Below are positions 31,680-42,915 of a DNA stretch of 64,000 nucleotides, piece after piece. A model generated the notes under the pieces. The model was not told the origin of the DNA and did no database searches. It saw only the letters and a program-made list of their open reading frames with translations. The stretch covers positions 14,675,381-14,739,380 of the forward strand of contig CM036221.1 in NCBI GenBank assembly GCA_020631735.1. The letters run 5' to 3'. Position 1 is the first letter of the stretch, and each line of letters starts with the position of its first letter. The stretch comes from Saccharum officinarum (Eukaryota > Streptophyta > Magnoliopsida > Poales > Poaceae). A program made the position numbers and the translations under genes.

Positions 31680-33121
31680 GAATCCTGACTATGAAGACAG
31701 CTAAGGGTCAGTTGAAAATTGATGCCTGGTCACCAAGCATAGGGGCAAAAGGTATGCTACAGATGGCGTGGTTCAGAGCTAAGGAGATACCATCTGATCA
31801 GAGATATATCTGAACAATCGCCAAGGTTGGAGGGCTAGTTGGAAAAGTGATGGAAATAGATGAGCAATCCAGATTTAGGCTTGATTATGTAAGAGTTAAG
31901 ATTGCTTGCAGGGATGTCTTGAGAGTCCCTAGAAAAGCTGAGGGTACCCTTGGATTGTGTGTTCACGACTTTATATTTGAGCGGGAAGTGCAAGAGGAGG
32001 AAACTGTTAAAGTTCTGTCAAGTGGGAGGAAAGTTGGTGATGGTGATTACCCCCCTAACAAGAAGAGCAAGGCTGACGACCAGTCCAAGAAGGGATATCC
32101 AGCTGCTAACGATGATAAGAAAGGTGGAAAGCTTAGTGGTTCCGATGTGGGTCACAATGATGGAAAACAGAAAACAGCTGATGTGATCTCATCTGCTCCT
32201 CCAAAAATCAATGCCAGGGACACAGAGATTAGTAGGAAGTTGAGTAAAGAAGATTCCACGAAAGGTACAAGGCTTCCAGCAGAGTGGCAGGCTGAGAAGG
32301 TGCACATACCAGATAGATTTGACGACTCAGATGCTGAAAGTGAATCCTTGAGTGAGAAGATAAGGAAGTTAGAGGGATATGGCGATCTTGGACAGGGCAC
32401 ATCTAAGCAAGGAGGTGGCAGGGACGATCATCAAGTGCTATACATGTCCAACTTTAGCAATGATGCAACAATGGAGTTAATGACTCAACATCAAATGCAG
32501 AAACAGATCAGTAATCATGAGGATTTAAACAAGACTATCAAGGCCAGGGACAATATGATTGTACCTCAGGAACAGGAAGATGAGGGAGAAGTTGATGTAG
32601 TCATAAACACTCAAGAAAGCTCTATCACTATGGTTAATGCTGATGAACAAGGTGATGCTCCACCGGCTGAGAATGAGATTGCAACTGTAGCTGCTACTGA
32701 AGTCAAGAAACAGAAGATAGTTCAAGTAGAGAAGCGAAGAAGTGAAAGGCTCAAGAGGGAGATTCATGTCACCACTCAAGAAAAGATGGAGGCCATGGCC
32801 AAGAAAAGATGCTTGGAAGGTAACTCTGAAAAACCTACTGCCATTGCTGCTGTTAATAATGATCAGTTAAAATGTTTAGCTAAGGACATGAGTGTTATGG
32901 TTCATGATGATAATTTTGCAACATTTAATCTTATTAAAGAAATTGAAGCTGCTAGACAATGTCTATATGATAAACAGGTTAAAAGAAATCCTAGCACAAT
33001 TTGTGATACTTCTACAGAGTTAGTAGAAAACGATGAAAATGCTTGTATTAAATGGTACGATGATGATTCAATTGAAAGTGAGGATTTTATGGTTAAATAT
33101 TCAAAAGAAAAAAGAAAATAA
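31680..33121 (+). pseudogene. LINE ORF1 protein (DUF4283-like)
   Basis: The reading upstream of the longest open stretch gives KTAKGQLKIDAWSPSIGAKG and QMAWFRAKEIPSDQRYI. It then meets a TGA at about 31,811, and continues IAKVGGLVGKVMEIDEQSRF and RLDYVRVKIACRDVLRVP. These are conserved blocks of the DUF4283 domain found in ORF1 of plant LINEs. The remaining 300 residues are Lys/Glu-rich and low in recognisable motifs. I do not see the expected CCHC knuckle after REV. The open stretch from 31,847 is 424 codons. Confidence 0.75.
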
Positions 33122-33247
33122 AAAGAAAGTCAAAATCTCTCCAAGTGGGAGAAAGCAAGACCAGGAATATCTTGGCTTGCATATTCAGGTTACAGGGGAC
33201 AATAAGATTCCCCTGAACCTGAATAAACAAAAAAAAACAGAGAAAAA

Positions 33248-35205
33248 ATGATGATGAAAGGTCTAATATGGAATTGTAGAGGCCTCAAAAAGAGAGGTGT
33301 CTCTAGCTTCTTGAAAAATCTCATTCTTGAACAAAAATTTCATTTTATTGGTTTGCAGGAAACTATGGTTGAAAATTGTGATGACTCTTTGTTGTGGAAA
33401 TTTGATATTAATCAGGAATATTTGTGGATGTGGAACCCATCTAGGGGTAAATCAGGTGGCATTTTGGTTGGTGTCAAATTAGAATGGTATGATGTTGGCT
33501 CATTTAGACAAGGTGAATTCATGTTACAGATGAACTTTTGGGACAAAATCAACAAGATAAAATGGAATTTGTTAGTAGTTTATGGGACTGCTCAGGAGGA
33601 TAGAACAAATTGCCTTTCTCACAGAACTCTCCAACTTCTATTCATCAAATAAGGAACCAATCTTGACTGGAGGGGATTTCAATATCATTAGATTTGTGAT
33701 AGAGAAAAACACTATGGATGGAGTTCATAGGCATACTCCTTTATTTAATTCCTTGATTCATTTTTATGAGCTTAAAGAATTGGTTATGTGTGGAGGATTA
33801 TATACCTGGTCAAATAATCAAGAGATTCCTATTCTTGAAAAACTCGATAGAGTACTGGTATCCCAAGAGTGGGAAGATATGTTTCCACAAGTGGTGGTAA
33901 ATAGGCTTCCTAGAGAGATTTCTGACCATAACCCTTTACTTGTGACAATAAATAGAAGTGAGCATTTGCCTTCCATCCAATTTTGATTTGATCTTGGCTG
34001 GTTGAACAATACGGATTTTTTTAAAGAAGTAGAAAGAACTCGGTTGTTGCCATGTAGAGCACGAACAGCCCTTGACAAAATATAACAGAAATTAAAATTG
34101 ATCAAACAGTTTTTCAAAGGGTGGGGGTTTAACTTGCAAGGAGAGCCGAGGAAACAAAGGAAAGCCAACTTAGATAAGTTAGCTGAGTTAGAAAAAATAG
34201 AAGAAGTTGGATTAATTTTTTCTAAATAGAAAGGAAACCCTGGCTTTTATATGAAAATTATAAGAGTCTTGAACATGAAGAGCTATATTGGTTTGAAAGG
34301 AGCCATGAAACGTGGCTACTAAAAGGTGATCTTAACACTGAATTTTTCCATAAGCGTGCAAGTGGTAGAAAGAAGAAAAATACAATTTTAAACCTGGAAA
34401 AGGATGGGGTCATGATTGAAGGAGAGGAAAATTTACTACAACATGAACTGATTATTATGCTGAGCTCTTTGATCCTGCACCAGAATTCAATGTTCAATTA
34501 GACCCATCTATCTGGTATAACCTGCCACAGTTAACTATAGAGGAGAATGATACTCTTTGTAGACCTTTCTCTGAAGAAGTCAAGAATGCACTATTCCAAA
34601 TGGAAAAAAACAAAGCGGCTGGTCCAGACAAAATATCCATAGAATTTTATTAGAGTTGTTGGGATATCATTAATGTTGATATGATGCAACTTTTTGATGA
34701 TTTTCATAAGAATAGAGTGGACATCAGCAGGATCAACTATGAAATTATTACTTTTCTACCAAAAATTAAGGAAGCGAGTAAGATACAATAATTTAGTCCT
34801 ATTTGTCTTTTAAACTGTTTGTATAAGTTGGTTACCAAAACTTTGACAATTAGGATGGAAAGAATTGATGATAAGTTGATACACAATAACCAAACTGTTT
34901 TTATGAGAGGGAGAAATATTATGACTGGAATCATGTGTCTTCATGAAATTTTACATGAGACTAAGAGAAGAAATGAGATTGGGGTAATTCTAAAACTTGA
35001 TATTGAAAAAGCGTATGACAAGGTTAATTGGAATCTTTTATTTGATTGTTTAGAAAAAAGAGGCTTTAGAGATCAATGGTGTAAATGGATCAAGCAGGTT
35101 GTTACTGGGGGACATTTAGTGTCAAGTTGAATCAAAGCATAGGCCCATATATTAAAAGTTACAAGGGTGTTAGGTAGGGTGACCCCTTGTCACCCATCCT
35201 TTTTA
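33248..35205 (+). pseudogene. LINE ORF2: AP-like endonuclease and reverse transcriptase, truncated
   Basis: The endonuclease domain shows LIWNCRGL at the start, LQET, then GGDFNI and SDHNPLL, the usual APE-type active-site blocks. A 1-nt frameshift lies near 33,600. The reverse transcriptase part shows NKAAGPDKISIEFY, PICLLNCLYK, then LKLDIEKAYDKVNW (motif A with the catalytic Asp), and GVR-stop-GDPLSPILFN (motif B). Stops include 34,653 (TAG), TAA near 34,789 and 35,175 (TAG in place of the Gln of VRQGDPLS). It ends before motif C. It would nick DNA and prime reverse transcription; it is inactive here. Confidence 0.88.
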
Positions 35206-35510
35206 ACTTAGCTAGTATGTACTCGATCACAAAGCCCATTTGGTTCATGATGAACTTAACTAGCAAACACGTGGCTATTGGGCTAGCTTGGGTGTATATG
35301 ACCTGTGCAAGAATTTTCAACTGCATGAAACATGGTTAGGTTGAACATAACAGGCTAGGTTCCAGTTGCTAGTCACTTTAATTAGTTTTGTTTGGCCGGG
35401 AAGTAGATCTCAAGCTGTAAACTACACTTTTGGCTCAGGTGATTCAAAGAATGTCAACTGAACGGAAGTGTGGCACACGAAACATATTATTAATAAGTGG
35501 CCCATGTCAC
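35206..35510. repeat. Repeat R, copy 1 (partial)
   Basis: Starts within the LINE at TAGTATGTACTCGATCACAA. It matches 36,669-36,900, 46,720-47,010 and 63,340-63,630. Non-coding. Confidence 0.8.
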
Positions 35511-35559
35511 GCCAACCTAATTAAAGAGCAAGGGTTTGGGTATTAAGAACTTAAATGTG

Positions 35560-36013
35560 CGAATTACAAGTAGGAGACCTCAGTTGTCCATGTGGGGGGT
35601 GATCTGCGTGCGTCTGAATGCATGATTTATAACCAAAAGCCATAGTGGTACCTGGATCTGACGGTAGATAACCAAGTAATTGGTGGTTAGGTGGGTCCAA
35701 CGGTCCTAACACTATCGGGTCAAACCAACATCTAACAGTGATGATATTTGTCACATCACTGCTAGGCTATGGCCAGAACCGGCAATGATATCCCACCTAT
35801 CACTGCTAATTGGTGCCTCTAATCGGCATTGGTATATTACTATCGGATCCTTCCTCCATCCGGCGGTGATAGGTGTCGTCACTGCCGGGTCTATCGAGTT
35901 TGCAATTATTGGCTGAATCCTAGGCCTATAACTCGGTAGAGAAGCAAGATCACAGTCGGCTCTATTATACCTGGCAATAATGGGCTAGTAGGAATTGTCT
36001 GTTCTGTAATAGT
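35560..36013. mobile_element. CACTA 3' end, second family
   Basis: Contains TATCACTGC and GGCAGTGAT-like inverted subterminal repeats. It ends CTGTTCTGTAATAGTG, which is CACTATTACAGAACAG read inward. The same end occurs at 60,404-60,433. No left end is visible. Confidence 0.6.
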
Positions 36014-36935
36014 GTCCCTCTCTCTAGAGTGCGGCTAAGTCGTGGAAAAAGGTAGTAGGACAAGAAAATGAGTTTGGGTTGGGGGACCTCGATCTCATAC
36101 TAACACCAGTTTCACTGGGCGGGACGAACTGTACTCATCCAATCAGAGGACCAAACAAGTAAATTGGAGGCCCAAATGATGCTCTCCGGTAAGTTCCTTG
36201 TTTGGCCTTGGAACCGACGGTGGTGAGCCTGCTGATGTCGTAGTACGTGTGTCTGTACCTTTACATTTATTTTATAGCTCTGCAATAATCATTTCCGTTA
36301 AGTTGCTTGTTTGGCCTTGGACCAAAGGTTGCTGCCCTGGCCTGGCCGGCTGGCCCTAGATCCATCACTAGATATGCCACTTCTCTTGTCTGTTAGTATT
36401 ATTGTCAGATAACAAGCATTATTTTGCCACTTGCATTGTGTGCATATATAGGGTACAGCAGGCTTTCCTCCGCTATTGGGACTTCATATTTCTTTAGTTT
36501 TTAGTGCGCATTTGACATCAGGTATGTACTGTGTAAGAAAATGTCACAGAACTTGGCCACTAGCTAATGAGGACATGAGAAATTCTAGTTTAGGGCTAGC
36601 TGCTGTTTGACTTCAATTTAGGAACTGTCACACGCCGTAAACGAGCACCCTTTGTTATTTGTGTCCTAGCTAGTATGTACTCACAAGTCACAAAGCCCAT
36701 TTGGTTCATGATGAACTAGCAGACACATGGCTATTGGGCTAGCTTAGGTGTATATGGCCTGTGCAAGAATTTTAAAGTGCATGAAACATGGTTAGGTTTG
36801 AACATAACAGGCTAGGTTCCAGTTGCTAATCACTTTAGTTTGTTTGGCAGGGAAGTAGATCTCTCAAGCCGCGCGTAAACTACTCTTAGGCACACGTGAT
36901 ACATATTATTAGTTGTTCGTTCTATGCACAGGGTG
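36014..36935. repeat. Repeat R, copy 2 (longest uninterrupted)
   Basis: Matches 60,434-60,650 followed by 62,925-63,600, that is, copy 5 without its CACTA insertion. It also matches 46,309-46,990. It is non-coding, with no LTR, TIR or tRNA-like feature that I can see. Confidence 0.75.
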
Positions 36936-36941
36936 TCTTTT

Positions 36942-37676
36942 CACTACCGGAGAATTAAACTTTGCCAAGTGCTAAATGATTTGCCGAGCGTTTTTTTTTG
37001 ACACTCGGCAAAGAACTTCTTTGCCGAGTGCCAAAAAACACTCGGCAAAGAAAATCTTTGCCGAGTGTTTTTTTTCACTCGGCAAAGATAAATTTCAAAG
37101 CACATTTTGAAGGGGTAAATTAATTCTAATGAAAAAGTTTTCAACTATAAAGTTGTATAACTCATCAAGATGAACATTTTTTGTTTTAGTCATTTATTCA
37201 TATGACAAAGTGAAAGTAAATTTGTTCATAAATCTTACGTAGCTCTCTTATAGTTTATGAAACTACAAGAGAGGTATATAAGATTTGTGAGCAATGTTAG
37301 AACCACCATGTTGGATGCACAAATGATCAAATAACCAAATAAACTTTGTAGATCTTGAAAAGTTATGAAACTTTGTAGTTGAAAACTTTTTGATTTGAAA
37401 TCATCTTGTCATGCAAAACTGCATCTAAATTTCAAAAATTTAAAATTTGAATTTTTTTGAAAGACCTCAGATGAAAAAACAACCAAAATAAACTTTGTAG
37501 ATCTTGAAAAGTTATGAAACTTTGTAGTTGAAACTTTTTAATTTCAAATCATCTTGTCATGCAAAACTGCATCTAAATTTCAAAAATTTAAAATTCAAAT
37601 TTTTCAAAAGACCTCGGATAGAAAAACAACCAAAATAAACTTTGTAGATCTCGAAAAGTTATGAAACTCTAAACTT
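36942..37676. mobile_element. CACTA 5' end fragment, same family as 19,170
   Basis: The tip CACTACCGGAGAATTAAACT is followed by TTTGCCGAGTG repeats to 37,090. Next comes an AT-rich region with a tandem repeat of period 147-149 bp (AAACTTTGTAGAT starts at 37,341, 37,490 and 37,637). It is truncated at about 37,676. Non-coding. Confidence 0.8.
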
Positions 37677-38762
37677 GATTAAGGACTCAACCTAATCTTG
37701 ATTTATGAACATGATGATCAATTTGGTAATTCTTGCTCAAGCGAGGGGTAGGTCACTGTAAGTGTGGGATCTCAAGTGGCACAGCTTGTGGAGCAGTTAA
37801 GGACCATGCATTGGGATGCGTGAGTCCGAGTAACCGCCCATATAGACCACATGTCGCATATAAGGGCGGCAAGAATAGTAACTAATTACGAACGGTCTAT
37901 CCATGAGACTGGCAAGAAGGTGGCACCGGTTAGATGGTGGTAGCATTAACTGCGCACCAGTCGAACCTTTCATGGGATATTCGCGCCGATTTAGGGAAAT
38001 GTTGGAAGATGTGAGACAATCCTTATCCTGTGCATAAGGTATGGTGGTTAGTCGAGTTCTTCCATGTAGATACAAGTTGTACACCACTGTAGAGTTTTGA
38101 AAGCCTAAAGTTCCTCGGGATGGACCCTTTATGGTTGTTCCTACTTTCTATACCCATGGTAGTGTAATGATGAAACTTGATGATGACATGAATTACATTT
38201 GTTGATCACCCTTTTGGTTGCAATGAACTTAACTATGCTAATATCTTAATAATGGATCATGAGCATGCCATTATAAGAAATGCCATTGCTTTTCTACAAA
38301 TGTAGAAATGCCTAATAATAACCTTGCATCCACCAAACATTTATATGCTGGAATTAAGTCTTGTGAGTATGCAATGTACTCACGGTGCTACCATTAAGTT
38401 GTTTTTCAGGTGTTGTTGCCTTGGTGGATGTGAGGTAATGCTCTACTCACCGCTGCATAGTACACCTTGGATTGGGCGAATCCAAGATGAGCTACAAGTT
38501 AACTCCGATAAGTTCTCGAGTTATTTGCCGAAGAGACAAACCTAGAGGGAGAAACTCTAAAATTGTGTATATTCCATGTCTTATGTATTTGTTAATTAAA
38601 ATTATTTCTAGCAAGCCCTTTCAACTACATTAACCTTGGGCATGATGTTGAGTGTTATGTGCGTTGGTTTGTCACATGGGGTGTTCCGTGTCACTCGACC
38701 GTTACAAAGATCCTGCAGCGTGCCGGGTGCCGTGTCGATCTAGCTCGCGCGCATGACAAGCA
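37677..38762 (+). mobile_element. Probable LTR (right end at 38,762), partial
   Basis: The sequence ends ...CA at 38,762, immediately before GGGTATCAGAGC. Its internal part 37,891-38,498 is repeated at 58,131-58,733. The left boundary is not clear because the CACTA fragment abuts. No ORF is supported. Confidence 0.55.
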
Positions 38763-38774
38763 GGGTATCAGAGC
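38763..38774 (+). other. Primer binding site, initiator tRNA-Met type
   Basis: GGGTATCAGAGC matches the common plant retrotransposon primer site TGGTATCAGAGC at 11 of 12 positions and directly follows the LTR end. It marks the start of the internal region of a plus-oriented LTR retrotransposon. Confidence 0.65.
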
Positions 38775-40814
38775 AGTGGTTGACTTACACAAACAAACCA
38801 TTTGTAAAACCTCATATAACCTTAATGTCATGCCATGATAGTTTTCAACCTTTTATATGTTTAACCAATTTCCATGTCAATTTAATCTAGAAAAATAACA
38901 CCATAAAGATGATGACACATATAACAATAAGCATAGTAATTATAACATCATATATACTTATATGAATCATAAAACCATGATTTAAAACATGTAAGCATTG
39001 TGTATTTGTCATATAAAGCATACTAGCAAGATCATGTAGCATATGAACAACAACGACATGACCCAAAGCATCAAAACATGGCATACAGGAGAGAACATAT
39101 ATAAGTATATAGACAAGAGTGAGTTTGCGGATATACCCAGAGGAGGGTCCTATGCCGAAGGCATCGGAGGCTTCACTCGCACTAGCACCTCCAGTCATGG
39201 TGTGCAGATTAGTGTGTTGCTTGAAGTAGTGGACCACAGTTGTTGCAGGAAGATGTTCGCAGTGTTGACTCCCTATGCACCGGAGGAAGAAGACGATGGC
39301 GTGCGCGGATCAGGGAAGAGGACGTCGTCGATCGATGACGTGGAGAGGAGCAGTCGCGTAGTCGCTCCCCCAAAAACCTAATTGCCCGCACACCCCGAGT
39401 AGGGTTCTCAGGCAAACAAGGGTTTCAGAGGCACCTGCTCTCCCGTGGTTCCGTGCGCGTGGAGTCTCAGGACGGGGAGACTCAAGAGCAGCAGAAAAGT
39501 GATTTTCCTTGTGTGCGTCAGAGACTAGTCAAACTGAATGTTGAGCTGTCACGTTTTTATATTGTAGCCAGGAGACCAAGCGAGTATAAGAGATGGCTGC
39601 AGGAGATAAAGAGTCCAAAAAGAAAGAGACAGTTAGGGAAGAAACTCCCGTCATCATAAGCCAAAACTCCCGTAACTCTTGCCATTAGAAACAGAAACTC
39701 CTGTAACTCCCTTAATTAGGAATAACCAGTACGAATAGAAACTCCTATAACTCTCATTTAGGTATTGAAACTCTCGCCCATAATTGACTTGAGTTACAAA
39801 ACCAATTCATGCACCATCAATTAAACATCCAATTAAAATCCCATATGAGCGCACAATATTTAACACGGGCCTTAGGATTATTTGATTTAATTAGAAATTA
39901 TTTTCAAGGATTAAAGGATGGTTAACCTGATAGTGTTTATACCATGGGATGGGGAGGGAATGCTAGGAAACACCCAAGTGAAGAACCGAGGCTCGTACCT
40001 AGTTCGCCCTAAGTATTAGGCATGTTATGCTACGAGAGTCGAAGAGAGTGCTTTTAATTCTCTTATCTATATCTTTCCTAGTCTTTTTGAGCCCCTTATC
40101 TTTTCTAACCTTAGGAGTGTCCCTAAGCTCGAACCCCCAATCTCCTTAGAATCCTAAAGCAACCCCTTTATCCCTTATCTTGCTTTGGAAAGCTTCCAGC
40201 AGAGTCTCCTTTGTATCTTGGCCTTATATCCTTCGAGTCACAACAAGCATAGAGACAAATTGCAAGCAAAGACAACACCAACGTCATATCATGGACAAGT
40301 CAGTAATGACTATCACCTCAAATACATCAAGCAAGTTTAGACACCACCCAAGTGCAACATATGACCAACCGTCATGAGTACGTCAGATAGAGAGTTCACA
40401 CACAAGACCGAGATTGCAAGTTTAAAGTTCGGTCCCTGTTGGAACAAACCCTATGCTAAAGATCAATACTAAATGTGAAGGGTGAAACTGCGAAGCCATC
40501 AATGCTTGCAAGACTTGGAGTCGCAAAGGAATAGAAGCCTTGATGACCAATGTGGGCCACACACTCCGAGCGAAGAAGGTCCTGCAAAAAGGAAAAATAG
40601 ACGATGAGTGTAGGAGAAGGAAATAATAAACTAGAAACTCAAAGTTTGGGTGAAACTAAAGGCAAAAGTGTGCAATATATGGCATGAAGGCCCGAAGCAG
40701 CAAGAGAACTTCGAACATACCTTGAGAGTTCGATTTTGACACTCTGTTAGTCTATGGCGAAGGTGGTCTCTCCATGTAAGCCCTGTCATGCCAGTACAGC
40801 TCGAAAGCCTGGTG
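38775..40814. other. LTR-retrotransposon internal DNA without recognisable pol
   Basis: Starts as an untranslated leader after the primer site. Short ORFs near 39,043-39,381 and 39,453-39,659 show no gag, protease or polymerase motif. It is non-autonomous or heavily decayed. Purine-rich and AT-rich patches only. Confidence 0.4.
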
Positions 40815-42430
40815 CTAGACCTCACATACCCCGTAGAAGTCCTTGACCGTGTGAAGCACTAAAGCCATGATGTACGGCTGTAGCGCCAATGGTGCGTGCA
40901 TGTCCCGCTTGCATTCTAGCATATGATTCACCATCAAATCCAGCAAGTTCAGCTTGTCACCAGACATCACAACATAGATGATTTCGAGAAAAGGCCAACC
41001 AATGGCACTTTCCTCAACCGCGGTGGAAGGCATAATGGTATGCCTCAAGATCTCATAAATCACCCTAGGAATCCTCCTCATACCACCCCTTGGACCATAC
41101 ATGGAGGCCTCCTGATAATGAAGCTCGAGTATTTCATCGGCCAACAACATAGGGAGATCAGCAACCAACCTGCCCTTCTTTGTCTTGCGGTAGTTCAGCC
41201 CCACCGCAACAGCAAGATCCTGAAAAGTGGGCTCGAATCTGCGAGTACCAGTCATCCAAATTAGCTTCTCATTTTTAGCCTAAACCTTCAGAGTGGCATA
41301 AAACTGACGGATCACTATCTCATTCTAGTCATGATGAAACTCAAGCACTTTCTTCCAGCCCATAACCTTGAGTTTCTCCACTATGTTAGCTAGCAGTGCA
41401 CGAGTCCTCAGGTATGCCCAGCATAGCCACCGTTGATCCAGGTGCATCAGTCTAATGTCAATACCCCCCTCAATACATATGGTATTGGATGCGAGTGTGA
41501 AAGAAAGGACATGGCGAGTCCCTGGCCTACCCAAATTGCCTCGATAGCACAGCCCTGCTAAAGCCAACAGCTATCCACATGAAGCGTTCCTCTGAAATTA
41601 CTGTTGTGTCCATCAAAAAGGTCCCCTCAAATTCGTCAGTAGGCGCATCACAAGACATCACCTCTAACAGTTTGTCCTCCCAATGGTTGGAGCCTATAGC
41701 GGATCTATGACATGAGGAGAAGAATTCAAAGATAAGTGGGAATTGGAATAGTATGAAACAGAATAAGCACCTTGGAACAATAGTGAGAGGTGGACCACAA
41801 GTGAAGTGACCACACGCCTTATAGTAAGCAAGGATAATGGGAAGAGCACTTTAACAAGTAATCATGAGTCAGCACACCCTTGGGATCGAGTTGAAATAGA
41901 AACAACAAGCATAGACACTAACGGGCCATCCACCAAGACTTGCGGACCATCCATCAAACTATAGACCCGCAGCAATAAAGCAGACAGAGAGCAGCGGAGG
42001 ACATTGGAACATTCCGATGCTTTGCCAAAACATTCCGCTAATTAACAGGCATACACAGAGAGACAAGCAAAGGAAATAGACCCAATACCGGAGCATCCGT
42101 GACATCCACGGACTATCCGCCACCATCGCAGACAGCATAATCTCAACCGCGACTACAAGAACCCCAATCCTAAATGTTCCACCATTCAAGCAGCACAACT
42201 ATGTTCAAATCCATACAAATGTACCTCTGAGCATTCCCTAGCAAGTCCCTAAGACGGTTTAATACTAACCCTAACCGAATGAGAAAATGAGGATACCCTA
42301 AACTAAAATGGATTAAGGAGTAAAGCAAGGAGGAGAGAAGATCAAGAAGATTACCTGTCACTCATAATGGAAGCACATGTGGAAGCTCCTAGACAGCCCG
42401 ATTCTTCCCAAGCGCGTGCACAGCGGCCAT
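40815..42430 (-). pseudogene. Antisense accessory ORF of a Ty3/gypsy-like element (plant transposon protein domain)
   Basis: The minus-strand reading joins LMHLDQRWLCWAYLRTRALL, VMGWKKVLEFHHD, NEIVIRQFYATLKV, MTGTRRFEPTFQDLAVAVGL and KGRLVADLPMLLADEILELH, and runs to 40,815. TAG stops at 41,325-41,327 and 41,280-41,282 both fit TGG to TAG. It resembles the 'putative plant transposon protein' domain (PF20167-like, with a VREFYA..-type motif). A probable start is the ATG at 42,430 (MAAVHALGKNRAV, then TAG), followed by a GTAATC donor near 42,356. A TATA box lies 74 bp upstream. The position just before a polypurine tract and LTR, in antisense, matches extra ORFs described for Tat-lineage Ty3/gypsy elements. 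Function unknown. Confidence 0.6.
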
Positions 42431-42503
42431 AACAGCTTAGGCGGCGACAGTGATAGTTTGAGAAAGAAAAGGAAAGGAATGAACCCCATCAGTCACTGTC
42501 GGC

Positions 42504-42513
42504 CTATTTATAG
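42504..42513 (-). promoter_or_regulatory. TATA box for the antisense ORF
   Basis: CTATAAATAG on the minus strand, 74 bp upstream of the ATG at 42,430, in an otherwise mixed-composition stretch. Confidence 0.6.
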
Positions 42514-42915
42514 GTCGTGACTCACCGGAGAGTCCGATAGACGTGGTGGATCATCCACCAACTTGGATATATGAAAAACCCTAAGTCAACTGTCAATCCT
42601 CCAAAGCTATCGGACCATCCGACAAATGAATCGGACTGTCCACCAACATGCAGGAAACACCCAAGAACTTCATTCACCTGGACCCAAAATGCCAGCCCCG
42701 GAAACCATGGGAGTCATAATAGGACATCAGAAAGTAGAGCCCAAGATGCAACAATCGAGATACTCAAATCAAGTAAGAGATGATATGATGCTTGGAATCC
42801 TAGAGAGGAAAAAGTCACAGAGTTCCAAGGATACTAGAAAAGTTATCAAGAGATGACCAATCATTGCAACTCTTCCCAAGTACCCTCGAGTGAGCTCAAG
42901 GATGAGCTATGTTTT

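Larger units (their letters stand above)
31640..35205 (+). mobile_element. Truncated L1-type LINE with ORF1 and ORF2 relics
   Basis: Plus-strand element with a DUF4283-like ORF1 (31,680-33,121) and an endonuclease/reverse transcriptase ORF2 (33,248-35,205). It is cut at about 35,205 by repeat R before the catalytic YADD-type motif, so no 3' end or tail is present. The base composition of ORF2 is AT-rich, unlike the GC-rich CACTA genes nearby. Confidence 0.85.
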
